Positions 16,439 to 25,334 of a stretch of DNA of 64,000 bases are shown here, piece after piece. Position 1 is the first letter of the stretch. Every line of letters starts with the position of its first letter. The notes beneath the pieces were generated by a model. It was given only the letters and a program-made list of their open reading frames with translations, was not told the DNA's origin and made no database searches. Position numbers and translations under genes: made by a program. The stretch comes from Bosea sp. NBC_00550 (GTDB lineage Bacteria; Pseudomonadota; Alphaproteobacteria; Rhizobiales; Beijerinckiaceae). Where the stretch lies: the NCBI RefSeq assembly GCF_026020075.1, contig NZ_CP102772.1:2852001-2916000 (forward strand). The letters are read 5' to 3'.

Positions 16439-17845
16439 TTAGTGAGCCATCGCCTTGACGATGTCGTCGGTGACCTTCTTGGCGTCGCCGAACAGCATCA
16501 TCGTGTTGGGCCGGAAGAACAGCTCGTTCTCGACGCCGGCATAGCCGGCCGCCATGCCGCGCTTGATGAAGAGCACGGTCTTGGCCTTCTCGACGTCGAG
16601 GATCGGCATGCCGTAGATCGGCGATGCCTTGTCGGTCTTGGCCGCCGGGTTGGTGACGTCGTTGGCGCCGATGACGAAGGCGACGTCGGCCTGGCCGAAT
16701 TCCGAGTTGATGTCCTCGAGCTCGAAGACCTCGTCATAGGGCACGTTGGCCTCGGCCAGCAGCACGTTCATGTGGCCGGGCATGCGGCCCGCCACCGGAT
16801 GGATGGCGTATTTGACCTCGACGCCTTCCTTCTTGAGCAGGTCGGCCATCTCGCGCAGCGTATGCTGCGCCTGGGCCACCGCCATGCCGTAGCCCGGCAC
16901 GATGATGACCTTGCCGGCGTTCTTCATGATGTAGGCGGCATCATCCGCCGAGCCCTGCTTGACGGGCCGAGCCTCGACCGCACCGCCAGCGCCCGCCGCG
17001 GCATCGTCGCCGCCGAAGCCGCCGAGGATGACGGAGATGAAGCTCCGGTTCATCGCCTTGCACATGATGTAGGACAGGATCGCGCCCGACGAGCCGACCA
17101 GCGCGCCGGTGATGATCAGCGCCATGTTCCCGAGCGTGAAGCCGATGCCGGCGGCGGCCCAACCCGAATAGGAGTTGAGCATCGAGACGACGACGGGCAT
17201 GTCTGCGCCGCCGATCGGGATGATCAGCAGGATGCCGAGCGCCAGCGAGACCGCGACGATCAGCCAGAAGACCGCATGGCTCTCCGACTTGATGAAGATC
17301 GCCAGCAGCACGATGAGCGCGATGCCGAGCCCGATATTGATGCCGTGGCGCTGCGGCAGCATGATCGGCTTGCCGCTCATGCGCCCGTCGAGCTTGAGGA
17401 AGGCGATGATCGAGCCGGTGAAGGTGATCGCGCCGATGGCGACGCCGAGCGCCATCTCGAACAGGCTCGCGCCCTTGATCGAGCCGGTATGGCCGATGCC
17501 GAAAGCCTCCGGCGCATAGAGCGCCGCCGCCGCCACCAGCACGGCGGCAAGGCCGACGAGCGAGTGGAAGAAGGCGACGAGCTGCGGCATCTGCGTCATC
17601 TGCACGCGCTTGGCCATATAGGCGCCGATGCCGCCGCCGATGGCGATGCCGAGGATGACCAGCAGCCAGCCGGAGAAGCCGGAGGGCGGGAAGAACAGCA
17701 CGGTCGTGACGATGGCGATCGCCATGCCGATCATGCCGTAGCGGTTGCCCTGCCGCGAGGTCGTCGGATGCGACAGGCCCCGCAGGGCCATGATGAACAG
17801 GACGCCCGAAACGACGTAGAGCAGGGCTGAGAGGTTCGCGGCCAT
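16439..17845 (-). CDS. pntB: NAD(P) transhydrogenase subunit beta
   Basis: It is the NADP(H)-binding and membrane subunit of the proton-translocating transhydrogenase, which makes NADPH at the expense of the proton gradient. The 468-residue protein has about eight to nine N-terminal membrane helices (to about residue 260) and a C-terminal NADP(H) domain with VIIVPGYGMAVAQAQHTLREM, HPVAGRMPGHMNVLLAEA and FVIGANDVTNPAAKTD. It lies three bases after pntAB in a three-gene operon. Confidence 0.97.
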   Translation of the reverse strand: MAANLSALLYVVSGVLFIMALRGLSHPTTSRQGNRYGMIGMAIAIVTTVLFFPPSGFSGWLLVILGIAIGGGIGAYMAKRVQMTQMPQLVAFFHSLVGLAAVLVAAAALYAPEAFGIGHTGSIKGASLFEMALGVAIGAITFTGSIIAFLKLDGRMSGKPIMLPQRHGINIGLGIALIVLLAIFIKSESHAVFWLIVAVSLALGILLIIPIGGADMPVVVSMLNSYSGWAAAGIGFTLGNMALIITGALVGSSGAILSYIMCKAMNRSFISVILGGFGGDDAAAGAGGAVEARPVKQGSADDAAYIMKNAGKVIIVPGYGMAVAQAQHTLREMADLLKKEGVEVKYAIHPVAGRMPGHMNVLLAEANVPYDEVFELEDINSEFGQADVAFVIGANDVTNPAAKTDKASPIYGMPILDVEKAKTVLFIKRGMAAGYAGVENELFFRPNTMMLFGDAKKVTDDIVKAMAH

Positions 17846-17848
17846 GCG

Positions 17849-18283
17849 TCAGCCCTTCTTCTTGTACATCGCGAGCATGCGCTCGGTGACGAGGAAGCCG
17901 CCGAAGATGTTCACCGAGGCGAGGATCAGCGCCAGGAAGCCGAAGACCTTGGCCCAGATCGGCCCGTCGCCGAGCGCCGGCAGGGTCTCGACGCCGACGG
18001 CGAGCAGCGCGCCGACGACGATGACCGAGGAGATCGCATTGGTGACCGACATCAGCGGCGTGTGAAGGGCCGGCGTCACCGACCAGACGACGTAGTAGCC
18101 GACGAAGACGGCGAGCACGAAGATCGCGAGGCGATAGACCGTCGGGTCGACGCCGCCGGTGGCGATGCTGGCGGCGGCGGCGGCCTGGTCGGCATAGCGC
18201 TCGGCGAGCTCGGCCGCCTGCCTGGCGAGCGTGGCCGCGTTGCGGGCCTGTTCGAGAGCCTGTTCGGTGGTCGGATTTGCCAT
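17849..18283 (-). CDS. pntAB: NAD(P) transhydrogenase subunit alpha part 2
   Basis: This is the membrane part of the alpha subunit, which in alphaproteobacteria is a separate gene. The 144-residue product has a helical Ala/Glu-rich N-terminus (about 1-45) and three or four membrane segments, including [20 protein letters not shown] and [20 protein letters not shown], the latter a conserved family stretch. The ATG before ANPTTEQ has AAGGAA nine bases upstream. It sits 17 bases after pntAA. Confidence 0.94.
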   Translation of the reverse strand: MANPTTEQALEQARNAATLARQAAELAERYADQAAAAASIATGGVDPTVYRLAIFVLAVFVGYYVVWSVTPALHTPLMSVTNAISSVIVVGALLAVGVETLPALGDGPIWAKVFGFLALILASVNIFGGFLVTERMLAMYKKKG

Positions 18284-18300
18284 GTTCGGAATTCCTTCGC

Positions 18301-19440
18301 TCAGGCCTTCGGCGCGAAATTCGGATGGATGACGGCGCCGTCCTTCGTCAGGGCGGTGGCCTTCACCAGCTCGTCGTCCCAGTTCACCGCGAGCTTCTTC
18401 TCGGCCTTGTCGATCAGCGTCTCGACGAAGGCATAGAGGTTCTTGGCGTAGAGCGAGGACGAGGTCGCCGGCAGGCGGCCGGGCACGTTGAGATGGCCGA
18501 CGATCTTGACGCCGTTCGGGGTCGTGACGACCTCGCCGGGCTTCGCCAGCTCGCAATTGCCCCCGCGCTCGACCGCGAGGTCGACGATCACGGAGCCCGG
18601 CTTCATGCTCTCGACCATCGCGGTCGAAATCAGCTTCGGCGCGGGCCGGCCGGGGATCAGCGCGGTGGTGATGACGATGTCCTGCTTGGCGATGTGGCTG
18701 GCGGTCAATTCCGCCTGCTTCGCCTGGTATTCCTTGGACATTTCCTTGGCGTAGCCGCCGGCCGTCTGCGCCTGCTTGAACTCCTCGTCCTCGACGGCGA
18801 GGAACTTGGCGCCGAGCGATTCGACCTGCTCCTTGGTGGCGGGGCGCACGTCGGTCGCCGTCACGATGGCGCCGAGGCGGCGCGCGGTTGCGATCGCCTG
18901 CAGGCCGGCGACGCCGACGCCCATGATGAAGATGCGCGCGGCCGGCACCGTGCCCGCCGCCGTCATCATCATCGGCAGCGCCCGGCCGTATTCGGCGGCG
19001 CCGTCGATCACGGCGCGGTAGCCGGCGAGATTGGCCTGCGAGGACAGCACGTCCATCACCTGCGCGCGGGTGATGCGCGGCATGAATTCCATGGCGAAGG
19101 CGGCGACATTGGCCTTGGCCAGCGCCTCGACCTGCGCCTCGCTGCCATAGGGGTCCATCACGGCGATGACGAGCGCGCCCGCAGGCAGGCCGGCGATCTC
19201 GCCCTCGCCCGGACGGCACACCTTCAGCACGATGTCGGCGCCGGCGAGCGCCTTGGCCGCGGTCTTCGCGATCGTCGCGCCGGCCGCCTCGTATTCCGCG
19301 TCGACGATGCCGGAAGCAATGCCGGCCCCCGTCTGGATCACGACCTCGGCGCCGAGGCCCTTGAACTTGCGGACGGTCTCCGGCGTCGCGGCGACGCGGG
19401 TTTCCGCCCCTTGCGTTTCGGCTGGGACAGCAATGCGCAT
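18301..19440 (-). CDS. pntAA: NAD(P) transhydrogenase subunit alpha part 1
   Basis: This is the soluble NAD(H)-binding subunit of the transhydrogenase. The 379-residue product starts [20 protein letters not shown], shared with alanine dehydrogenase. It has the NAD-binding fingerprint [20 protein letters not shown] (about 172-191) and the mobile-loop region near [11 protein letters not shown]. It is the first gene of pntAA-pntAB-pntB and lies just downstream of the aa3-oxidase subunit IV gene on the same strand. Confidence 0.96.
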   Translation of the reverse strand: MRIAVPAETQGAETRVAATPETVRKFKGLGAEVVIQTGAGIASGIVDAEYEAAGATIAKTAAKALAGADIVLKVCRPGEGEIAGLPAGALVIAVMDPYGSEAQVEALAKANVAAFAMEFMPRITRAQVMDVLSSQANLAGYRAVIDGAAEYGRALPMMMTAAGTVPAARIFIMGVGVAGLQAIATARRLGAIVTATDVRPATKEQVESLGAKFLAVEDEEFKQAQTAGGYAKEMSKEYQAKQAELTASHIAKQDIVITTALIPGRPAPKLISTAMVESMKPGSVIVDLAVERGGNCELAKPGEVVTTPNGVKIVGHLNVPGRLPATSSSLYAKNLYAFVETLIDKAEKKLAVNWDDELVKATALTKDGAVIHPNFAPKA

Positions 19441-19476
19441 GGTGGGGCAGGCCTTTCCGGCGTTATGGGAAGACGG

Positions 19477-19761
19477 TCAGAGCAGCAGGAGCGCGAGCAG
19501 CATCAGCACCAGCGCGACGAGCGGTGCACGCCAGGAAATCGAGGGAGCGGCGATGCCGACGCCCGTGCCGACCACGGCGAGCAGCGTGCCGATCAGCGCC
19601 GTGCCCCAGGCATGCTTGGTGCCGCCGACCGCAAGCGCCGCGACGATCGCGAGGCAGGCGACGGTGCCGACCTCGGCGAAGTGCACGAAGCCCGTATAGG
19701 TCCGCTCATGCTCGTTATAGTCCATCGCGGGGATGTCGGCATGTTGGGCGTGGTCGGCCAT
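19477..19761 (-). CDS. aa3-type cytochrome c oxidase subunit IV-like protein
   Basis: A 94-residue protein matching the bacterial COX4 (COX4_pro_2) family. It has a His/Asp-rich start, then the family motif MDYNEHERTYTGFVHFAEVG (about 13-32), which leads into three hydrophobic segments. The subunit is associated with alphaproteobacterial aa3 oxidases but is dispensable in several. It precedes pntAA by 36 bases, so it may belong to the same transcript. The 278-base divergent gap upstream shows no clear promoter. Confidence 0.85.
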   Translation of the reverse strand: MADHAQHADIPAMDYNEHERTYTGFVHFAEVGTVACLAIVAALAVGGTKHAWGTALIGTLLAVVGTGVGIAAPSISWRAPLVALVLMLLALLLL

Positions 19762-20039
19762 GGTCTCGATCCTGAAAAAGACACAGTCTCTTTACGCCTG
19801 TAGCGCACCCGCGACGCACGGGCAACGCGGCAGCGCCGCGTGCCGGCGAAATGCATCGCTCGCCAACCCGGCACCTATCCAATACCGGCGGCCATTCGCC
19901 ATTTCAATCGATTTAATCGTACGGAACCTGACGGTATGTCATCGCGCGCCCGTGGCCGCCATTAACGGCATTTCGGCAAAGGCCGGGACGATCCTCCCAG
20001 ATTCGGTTAAATCCTTGCAATCGAGTGGAGGCGGTTTTC

Positions 20040-20261
20040 ATGGACGATCCGCGCAAGAATACCGATGGCGATGATCCCTTCGCGCTCGATCCCGCCCTGC
20101 AGGAGAAAGCCAGGCGCTGGTTTGCCGAAGCGCGCGAGCAGACCAAGCGCGACGACGAGGAAATCGCCGCCTGGCGCAGCGACGCCCGTCCAACCGGAGG
20201 CGATGGCGGAAGCGGCGGTTTCGGCGGCGACGGCGGAGGGGATTGCGGCGGGGGCGATTGA
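20040..20261 (+). CDS. small hypothetical protein with Gly/Asp-rich tail
   Basis: A 73-residue protein I do not recognise. It is acidic and charged in the first 45 residues (DPFALDPALQEKARRWFAEAREQTKRDDEEI in outline, probably helical). It ends in a glycine/aspartate tail with one cysteine (GGDGGGDCGGGD). GTGGAGG lies eight bases before the chosen ATG at 20040, which decides against the in-frame ATG at 20025. It is divergent from the oxidase subunit and ends five bases before the kinase gene on the opposite strand. Confidence 0.6.
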   Translation: MDDPRKNTDGDDPFALDPALQEKARRWFAEAREQTKRDDEEIAAWRSDARPTGGDGGSGGFGGDGGGDCGGGD

Positions 20262-20266
20262 GCCGC

Positions 20267-21634
20267 TCAGGCCTGCGCCTTCAGGCCGGCGCCTGCCAGC
20301 GCCGTGCTTTGCCGCTCGGCCACCCGCTCCAATGAGAAGCCGTCGATCTCCGTCTCGAACAGCCGGTGGAAATTCAATTCGGCGTCGAGATGAAGGAAGA
20401 CGCCGCCGAGCCCGATCGCGGCGCGGTCCATGAAGACGAACTCGCGCGGCACGGTCACCGGCCCGCGCTGCTTCAAGGCCTGATGCACCTGGAAGGCCTG
20501 CTTGCGGCCGTATTCGGCCGGGCCGACGCCTTCGGCGATGCGCCGTGTCCGGTCCTCCAGCAACGGCCCGTAGATGAAGCGTGCCCAGATGTTCAGCGTG
20601 TCGACGAGATCCTTGGTCAGCCCCTTGAAGCCCCAGGTCTCGTAGGCATGGACGACCCGGGCATCCTCGCCGTCGCGCAGGCCGCGGTAGAGATCGACCA
20701 CCCCGCCGACGAAGGAGGGCGGGAAGATGCGGATGCAGCCATAGTCGAGCAGGTTGATGCCATCAGGCTCGCCGGCCTCCGAAAACACCGTGTAGTTGCC
20801 GAGATGCGGGTCGCCATGGATGACGCCGTGATGGCTGAAGGGCCGCCACCAGGCCTTGAACATCGCGGTCGAGATCCGGTCGCGCGCCTCCTGCCCGTCC
20901 TGCTTGTGCGAGAGGATCGGGCTGCCGTCGAGCCAGTGCATGGTGAGCAACCGCCCGGTCGAGAGCCCCGCCTCGACAGCCGGCACGCGCACCTGCGCCG
21001 TGTCGGCGAGGATGGTCTGGTAGAGCGCGATGTGCTTGGCCTCGCGGCGGTAGTCGAGCTCCTCGCGGACGCGGGCGCCGATCTCCTTGGCGATCTCGGT
21101 CGTATCGATCACCGCGCCCATGCGCCGATGCAATGCGAACAGTATCTCGAGCTGGGCGATATCGGCCTCCACGGCCGATTCCATGTCAGGATATTGCAGC
21201 TTGCAGGCGAGTGGGGCGCCTTCCCTCGTCGTGGCGCGATGCACCTGCCCGAGCGAGGCCGCCGCCGCCGGCTTGAGATCGAACTCGCCGAAACGCTCGC
21301 GCCAGCCCGCGCCGAGCTCCGCCATCATCCGGCGCTTGACGAAGGCCGCGCCCATCGGCGGCGCCTGCGACTGCAGCTTCTGCAATTCGGCGGCATATTC
21401 GGGCGGCACGACATCGGGAATGGTGGCGACGAGCTGGGCCACCTTCATGATCGGCCCCTTCAGCCCGCCGAGCGCCTTCGCCAAGGCCTCGGCATTGGAG
21501 GCGTCGCGTCCCTCGACGCCGAAGAGCCGGGCGCCGGCGATCCGCGCCGCCACCCCGCCGACATTGGCCCCGACGCGGGCATAGCGCGCGGCACGGGCAG
21601 AAAAGCGGTTGGCTTCGGTATCGCGGTCGGACAT
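20267..21634 (-). CDS. ABC1/UbiB family atypical kinase (AarF-like)
   Basis: A 455-residue member of the ABC1/ADCK/UbiB atypical kinases. The KxGQ-type segment reads LKGPIMKVAQLV (about 58-69), the Ala-rich nucleotide loop AAAASLGQVHRA (about 123-134), the ATP lysine lies in CKLQYPD, and the catalytic/metal segment is HHGVIHGDPHLGNY with INLLDYGC. These proteins support ubiquinone synthesis or lipid homeostasis. The KVAQ variant and lack of an obvious C-terminal membrane anchor suggest it is not the main UbiB. Confidence 0.85.
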   Translation of the reverse strand: MSDRDTEANRFSARAARYARVGANVGGVAARIAGARLFGVEGRDASNAEALAKALGGLKGPIMKVAQLVATIPDVVPPEYAAELQKLQSQAPPMGAAFVKRRMMAELGAGWRERFGEFDLKPAAAASLGQVHRATTREGAPLACKLQYPDMESAVEADIAQLEILFALHRRMGAVIDTTEIAKEIGARVREELDYRREAKHIALYQTILADTAQVRVPAVEAGLSTGRLLTMHWLDGSPILSHKQDGQEARDRISTAMFKAWWRPFSHHGVIHGDPHLGNYTVFSEAGEPDGINLLDYGCIRIFPPSFVGGVVDLYRGLRDGEDARVVHAYETWGFKGLTKDLVDTLNIWARFIYGPLLEDRTRRIAEGVGPAEYGRKQAFQVHQALKQRGPVTVPREFVFMDRAAIGLGGVFLHLDAELNFHRLFETEIDGFSLERVAERQSTALAGAGLKAQA

Positions 21635-21756
21635 CGGCTCGCTTTCGCGGGATCGGGCTTCACCTGATGTAAGCCGTCGCGCGGGGGATGCCAGTGCGGC
21701 CCGTCGCCTCGCCGGTCATGCCGCGGGCCGAGTGCGCCCCGGCGCATGGGGCCGCG

Positions 21757-22509
21757 TCACGGCCGCCCCAGCCGTTCGAGCGCCGTTCTGAAAGGGGCGT
21801 CGGAGACACGGATGAAGCCGAGATAGGGATGATCCATGTCGATGATGAGGACCAGGGCGACGCTGACGGACAGGGCGCAGACGAGCAGCGTGAACACGAC
21901 CGTCCCGTTGCTCGGCGCGAGGATACCGAAGGAGGCGAAGAGCAAGGTGAACCACAGGATCAGCACCGCGAGAAACGGGGTGGGAAACCCGCCCACCTCC
22001 GTTTCGGTGCGCACCCATCTCGCTTCGGCGATGTCGCCGCTGACCTGAAGCGCACGCGACTGAAGCAGGCGCTGCGCTTCGGTCGTCGGCGTCAGGCCCC
22101 GCAGCCCATCCTGAATGGCTTCGACGTCGAAGCCCTCGGCGAGCGGGATATCGTGGACACCGTCATCCCGTTCGGCGCTCAGCCTCGCTTCGAGGGCCTT
22201 GCGAAGCGCCAGGCGCATCGGCTGCGTTTCCGGCCCGTAATGCGCCATGACGCGATCAAGCAGGAGCACGCGCGCCGCCGACGTCCGCCTCTCCAGGCCG
22301 GCATCGTCGAAGGATCGCTTCGCCGAAGCGATGAGGAGCCCGAGCGCTAGTGCCGAAAGCGTCCCGATGATCGCCGTCGCCAGCTTGATCGCATCCCTGG
22401 ATTCGGGAGCCAGATGGTGGTCGGGCAGGCGCGAGCGCAGCACCATTCCCGCGAGCGCCGCGCCGAACACGCAGAGAAAGGCGATGCAGCCGATGGCGAT
22501 GGGGCTCAT
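21757..22509 (-). CDS. DUF4239 (bestrophin-like) membrane protein
   Basis: A 250-residue membrane protein. Hydrophobic segments lie near residues 2-22, 49-66, 183-201 and 207-227, with a soluble helical stretch between the second and third. The layout and the DAIKLATAIIGTLSALALGLLIASAK and DMDHPYLGFIRVS segments are typical of DUF4239. A distant relation to bestrophin channels has been proposed for the family; function here is unknown. I start at the ATG before SPIAIGC, eliminating a short non-conserved leader. Confidence 0.75.
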   Translation of the reverse strand: MSPIAIGCIAFLCVFGAALAGMVLRSRLPDHHLAPESRDAIKLATAIIGTLSALALGLLIASAKRSFDDAGLERRTSAARVLLLDRVMAHYGPETQPMRLALRKALEARLSAERDDGVHDIPLAEGFDVEAIQDGLRGLTPTTEAQRLLQSRALQVSGDIAEARWVRTETEVGGFPTPFLAVLILWFTLLFASFGILAPSNGTVVFTLLVCALSVSVALVLIIDMDHPYLGFIRVSDAPFRTALERLGRP

Positions 22510-22557
22510 TGCGCGCCTGATGCCTCTCGCCCTGTCGGGCAAGCCGGCAAGATATCG

Positions 22558-23469
22558 TCAGCTTGACGTTGCGTCCACCGCCGGCCGGCGTCCCGCGAGA
22601 TTCGCCCGCACCTCGGCCACGCTGGCGGCCCGCCCTCCAGCAGCCTCGACCTTGCGAACCGTCTCGGCGATCAAGGCCGCATTGGTCTTGGTGCAGCCGA
22701 AGGGCGCATCCTCCAACCCGCCGCGAACATGGACCCCGCGTGAGACGGCGGGCGCGATCAGCTCGGATAGATCGACGCCGAGCCCGGCGATCATCACCGG
22801 AGCTTCGGGAGCATCCTCGGCCAGCAGCTTGAGATGCGCCTCCAGCGCCCATTCGCGCGGCGGAAAGCCCCAGGCGAAGGCGTCGGAGAACATCAGCCGG
22901 TAGATCGGCGTGGGCATGCCTGGATAGGCCCTGGCCAGTGCGGCCCCCAGCCGCGTGAAGCCGGGCTCGTAGATCGCGTAGCTCGGATGGACCTTGTGAC
23001 GCTCGGCCACCTCCATGCCCTCGCGGATATGCTCGCCGGGGTTCTGATAGATGAAGCCCGGCTCTCCCTGCGGGATGCCGGCGAAGGTCGTCCAGTTGCA
23101 GGAGCCGGGATCGAGCACGCCCCATTCGACGAGGCCGCGCTTCGCGAGTTCCTCGAGATGGGTGTACCGGCCCGAGCCGATCATGTCGCCGGCATAGCCG
23201 GAACCGAGGATCGGGATCGTCGGATAGACGATCGCGTCGACCTTGGCGCGAATGCCCTCGATCGCCTGCGCATAGAGCTCCCAGTCGTCGCGCTGGCGGC
23301 CCGTCGCGACATCGTAGACGTGCAGATGCACGATCGCAGCACCGGCCTCGACCGCCGCGATGCCGTCGGCGACGATATCGGGAATGCTGATTGGAATACC
23401 AGGCTGGCGCTCTTTGCCCCAGGGCCCGTTGATCGCGGCTTCGATCCAGATCGGCTTGGTCACAGGCAT
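22558..23469 (-). CDS. beta-keto acid cleavage enzyme (BKACE, 3-keto-5-aminohexanoate cleavage family)
   Basis: The family condenses a beta-keto acid with acetyl-CoA to give acetoacetate and a new CoA ester, using a zinc ion. The 303-residue protein has the N-terminal WIEAAINGPWG with the conserved Glu, the zinc-type HLHVYDVATGR (about 48-58) and the late RGGLEDAPFGCTKTNA. The original Kce acts in lysine fermentation; most relatives have other substrates, and this one cannot be assigned. It is divergent from the acyl-CoA synthetase at 23562. Confidence 0.88.
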   Translation of the reverse strand: MPVTKPIWIEAAINGPWGKERQPGIPISIPDIVADGIAAVEAGAAIVHLHVYDVATGRQRDDWELYAQAIEGIRAKVDAIVYPTIPILGSGYAGDMIGSGRYTHLEELAKRGLVEWGVLDPGSCNWTTFAGIPQGEPGFIYQNPGEHIREGMEVAERHKVHPSYAIYEPGFTRLGAALARAYPGMPTPIYRLMFSDAFAWGFPPREWALEAHLKLLAEDAPEAPVMIAGLGVDLSELIAPAVSRGVHVRGGLEDAPFGCTKTNAALIAETVRKVEAAGGRAASVAEVRANLAGRRPAVDATSS

Positions 23470-23561
23470 TTCCTCGATCGGCTTATGCGGCTTTCCGCAG
23501 ACCGTAAGCCGCGTCCGCCGGGCTTGTCAGCCTGCCCGCAGGCTGGGCAGGATCGGCAGGA

Positions 23562-25214
23562 ATGCATGAGAGCGACCGGAGCGGACCTGTGTTGGAGCGC
23601 GGCACGACTTATGAAGATTCGCTGCGCCGCTTCGCCTGGCGCATCCCGGAGCGCTTCAACATCGGCACCGCCTGCTCGGACGCCCATGCCGACGGCACCG
23701 GCCGTCCGGCCCTGATCTTCGAGGAGGCTGACGGCAAGGTCGCGACGCTCTCGTTCGACGACCTCGCCCGTGCATCGAACCGCTTCGCCAATCTGCTCAG
23801 CGCTCACGGCATCGGCCCGGGCGAACGCGTCGGCATTCTGCTGCCGCAATCGCCGCAGACCGCGATCGCCCATCTCGGCACCTACAAGCGCGGCGCCATC
23901 GCCCTGCCGCTCTTCATCCAGTTCGGCCCGGAGGCGCTGGAGCACCGGCTCGGCCATAGCGGCGCCAGCGTCCTCGTCACCGATGCCGAGAACATCGGCA
24001 AGGTCGAGGCAATCCGCGATGCGCTGCCGAACCTGCGCAAGATCTTCGTCGTCGGCGGCGCCGGCCATCTCGATTTCGAGGCGGAGATGGCGAAGGCTTC
24101 CGACAGCTTCACCGCCGCCGACACCCGCGCCGACGACCCGGCCGTGATCATCTATACCTCCGGGACCACCGGTAAGCCGAAGGGCGCGCTCCATGCCCAT
24201 CGCGTCCTGCTCGGCCATCTGCCGGGCGTGCAGATGCCGCAGGAGTTCTTCCCGCAGGCCGGCGACCTGTTCTGGACACCCGCCGACTGGGCCTGGATCG
24301 GCGGACTGCTCGATGTGCTGCTGCCGAGCCTCTATTGCGGCGTGCCGGTGCTCGCCTCCCGCGCCCGCAAATTCGATCCCGAGGCTGCCTTCGCGCTGAT
24401 GGCGCGCCACAAGGTCCGCAACGCCTTCCTGCCGCCGACAGCCCTCAAACTGATGCGGCAGGTCGGCAATCCCCAGCGCTTCGGCTATTCCATGCGCTCG
24501 ATCGGCACCGGCGGCGAGACGCTCGGCGCCGACATGCTCGACTGGAGCCGCGAGACCTTCGGTTTCCCGGTCAACGAATTCTACGGCCAGACCGAGGCGA
24601 ACCTCCTCGTCGCCAATTGCGCCAGCCTGTTTCCGGTAAAGCCGGGCTCGATGGGCCACGCCGTGCCCGGCCACCGCGTGGCGGTGATCTCGCCCGAGGG
24701 GCGTGAGTTGCCGCCCGGCGAGCCGGGGCTGATCGCGGTCAACAGGCCGGACCCGGTAATGATGCTGGAATACTGGAACCAGCCCGACGCCACCGCGGCG
24801 AAATTCATCGGCGACTGGCTGGTCACCGGCGATACCGGGTCGCGCGACGATGAGGGCTATTTCTGGTTCCAGGGCCGCGACGACGACATCATCTCCTCGG
24901 GCTCCTACCGCATCGGCCCGGGCGATATCGAGGATTGCATCATCCGCCACCCCGCCGTGCTGATGGTGGCGGTCGTCGGCGTGCCCGATCCCGTCCGCAC
25001 CGAGATCGTCAAGGCCTTCGTGTTGCCGAAGCCGGGCATCGATCCCTCCGCGGCGCTGGCAGCCGAGATCCAGGCCTTCGTGCGCGACCGGCTGGCGGCC
25101 TACCAGTATCCGCGCGAGGTCGAGTTCGTGACGGAGCTGCCGCTTACCGCCACAGGCAAGATCATGCGCAAGGATTTGCGGAATCGGGAGATCGAGAAGC
25201 AGCGGGGCGGCTGA
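23562..25214 (+). CDS. AMP-forming acyl-CoA synthetase (medium-chain/AcsM-like)
   Basis: A 550-residue ligase for a carboxylic acid of unknown identity. IIYTSGTTGKPKGALHAHR (about 196-214) is the adenylation motif, NEFYGQTEANLL the core, WLVTGDTGSRDDEGYFWFQGRDDD the hinge and PLTATGKIMRKDL the catalytic-lysine motif. WTPADWAWIGGLLDVLLP is typical of the acetyl/medium-chain branch. Its start lies 92 bases from the divergent BKACE gene, suggesting a shared control region. A repeat follows nine bases after the stop. Confidence 0.88.
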   Translation: MHESDRSGPVLERGTTYEDSLRRFAWRIPERFNIGTACSDAHADGTGRPALIFEEADGKVATLSFDDLARASNRFANLLSAHGIGPGERVGILLPQSPQTAIAHLGTYKRGAIALPLFIQFGPEALEHRLGHSGASVLVTDAENIGKVEAIRDALPNLRKIFVVGGAGHLDFEAEMAKASDSFTAADTRADDPAVIIYTSGTTGKPKGALHAHRVLLGHLPGVQMPQEFFPQAGDLFWTPADWAWIGGLLDVLLPSLYCGVPVLASRARKFDPEAAFALMARHKVRNAFLPPTALKLMRQVGNPQRFGYSMRSIGTGGETLGADMLDWSRETFGFPVNEFYGQTEANLLVANCASLFPVKPGSMGHAVPGHRVAVISPEGRELPPGEPGLIAVNRPDPVMMLEYWNQPDATAAKFIGDWLVTGDTGSRDDEGYFWFQGRDDDIISSGSYRIGPGDIEDCIIRHPAVLMVAVVGVPDPVRTEIVKAFVLPKPGIDPSAALAAEIQAFVRDRLAAYQYPREVEFVTELPLTATGKIMRKDLRNREIEKQRGG

Positions 25215-25222
25215 AACCTCTC

Positions 25223-25327
25223 GTCATGCTCGGACTTGACCCGAGCATCTCTGGCGGACGGAGGCCCCGACGCTCCTTGTTCGGCAGGAGATTCTCGGGT
25301 CTGCGCTACGCTCCGCCCGAGAATGAC
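25223..25327. repeat. intergenic palindromic repeat, family B copy 3
   Basis: It begins GTCATGCTCGGACTTGACC and ends CCGCCCGAGAATGAC, with inner GAGATTCTCGGGTCTG. It almost fills the 120-base gap between two convergent 3' ends (stop codons at 25214 and 25335). Confidence 0.92.
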
Positions 25328-25334
25328 GACGCTG

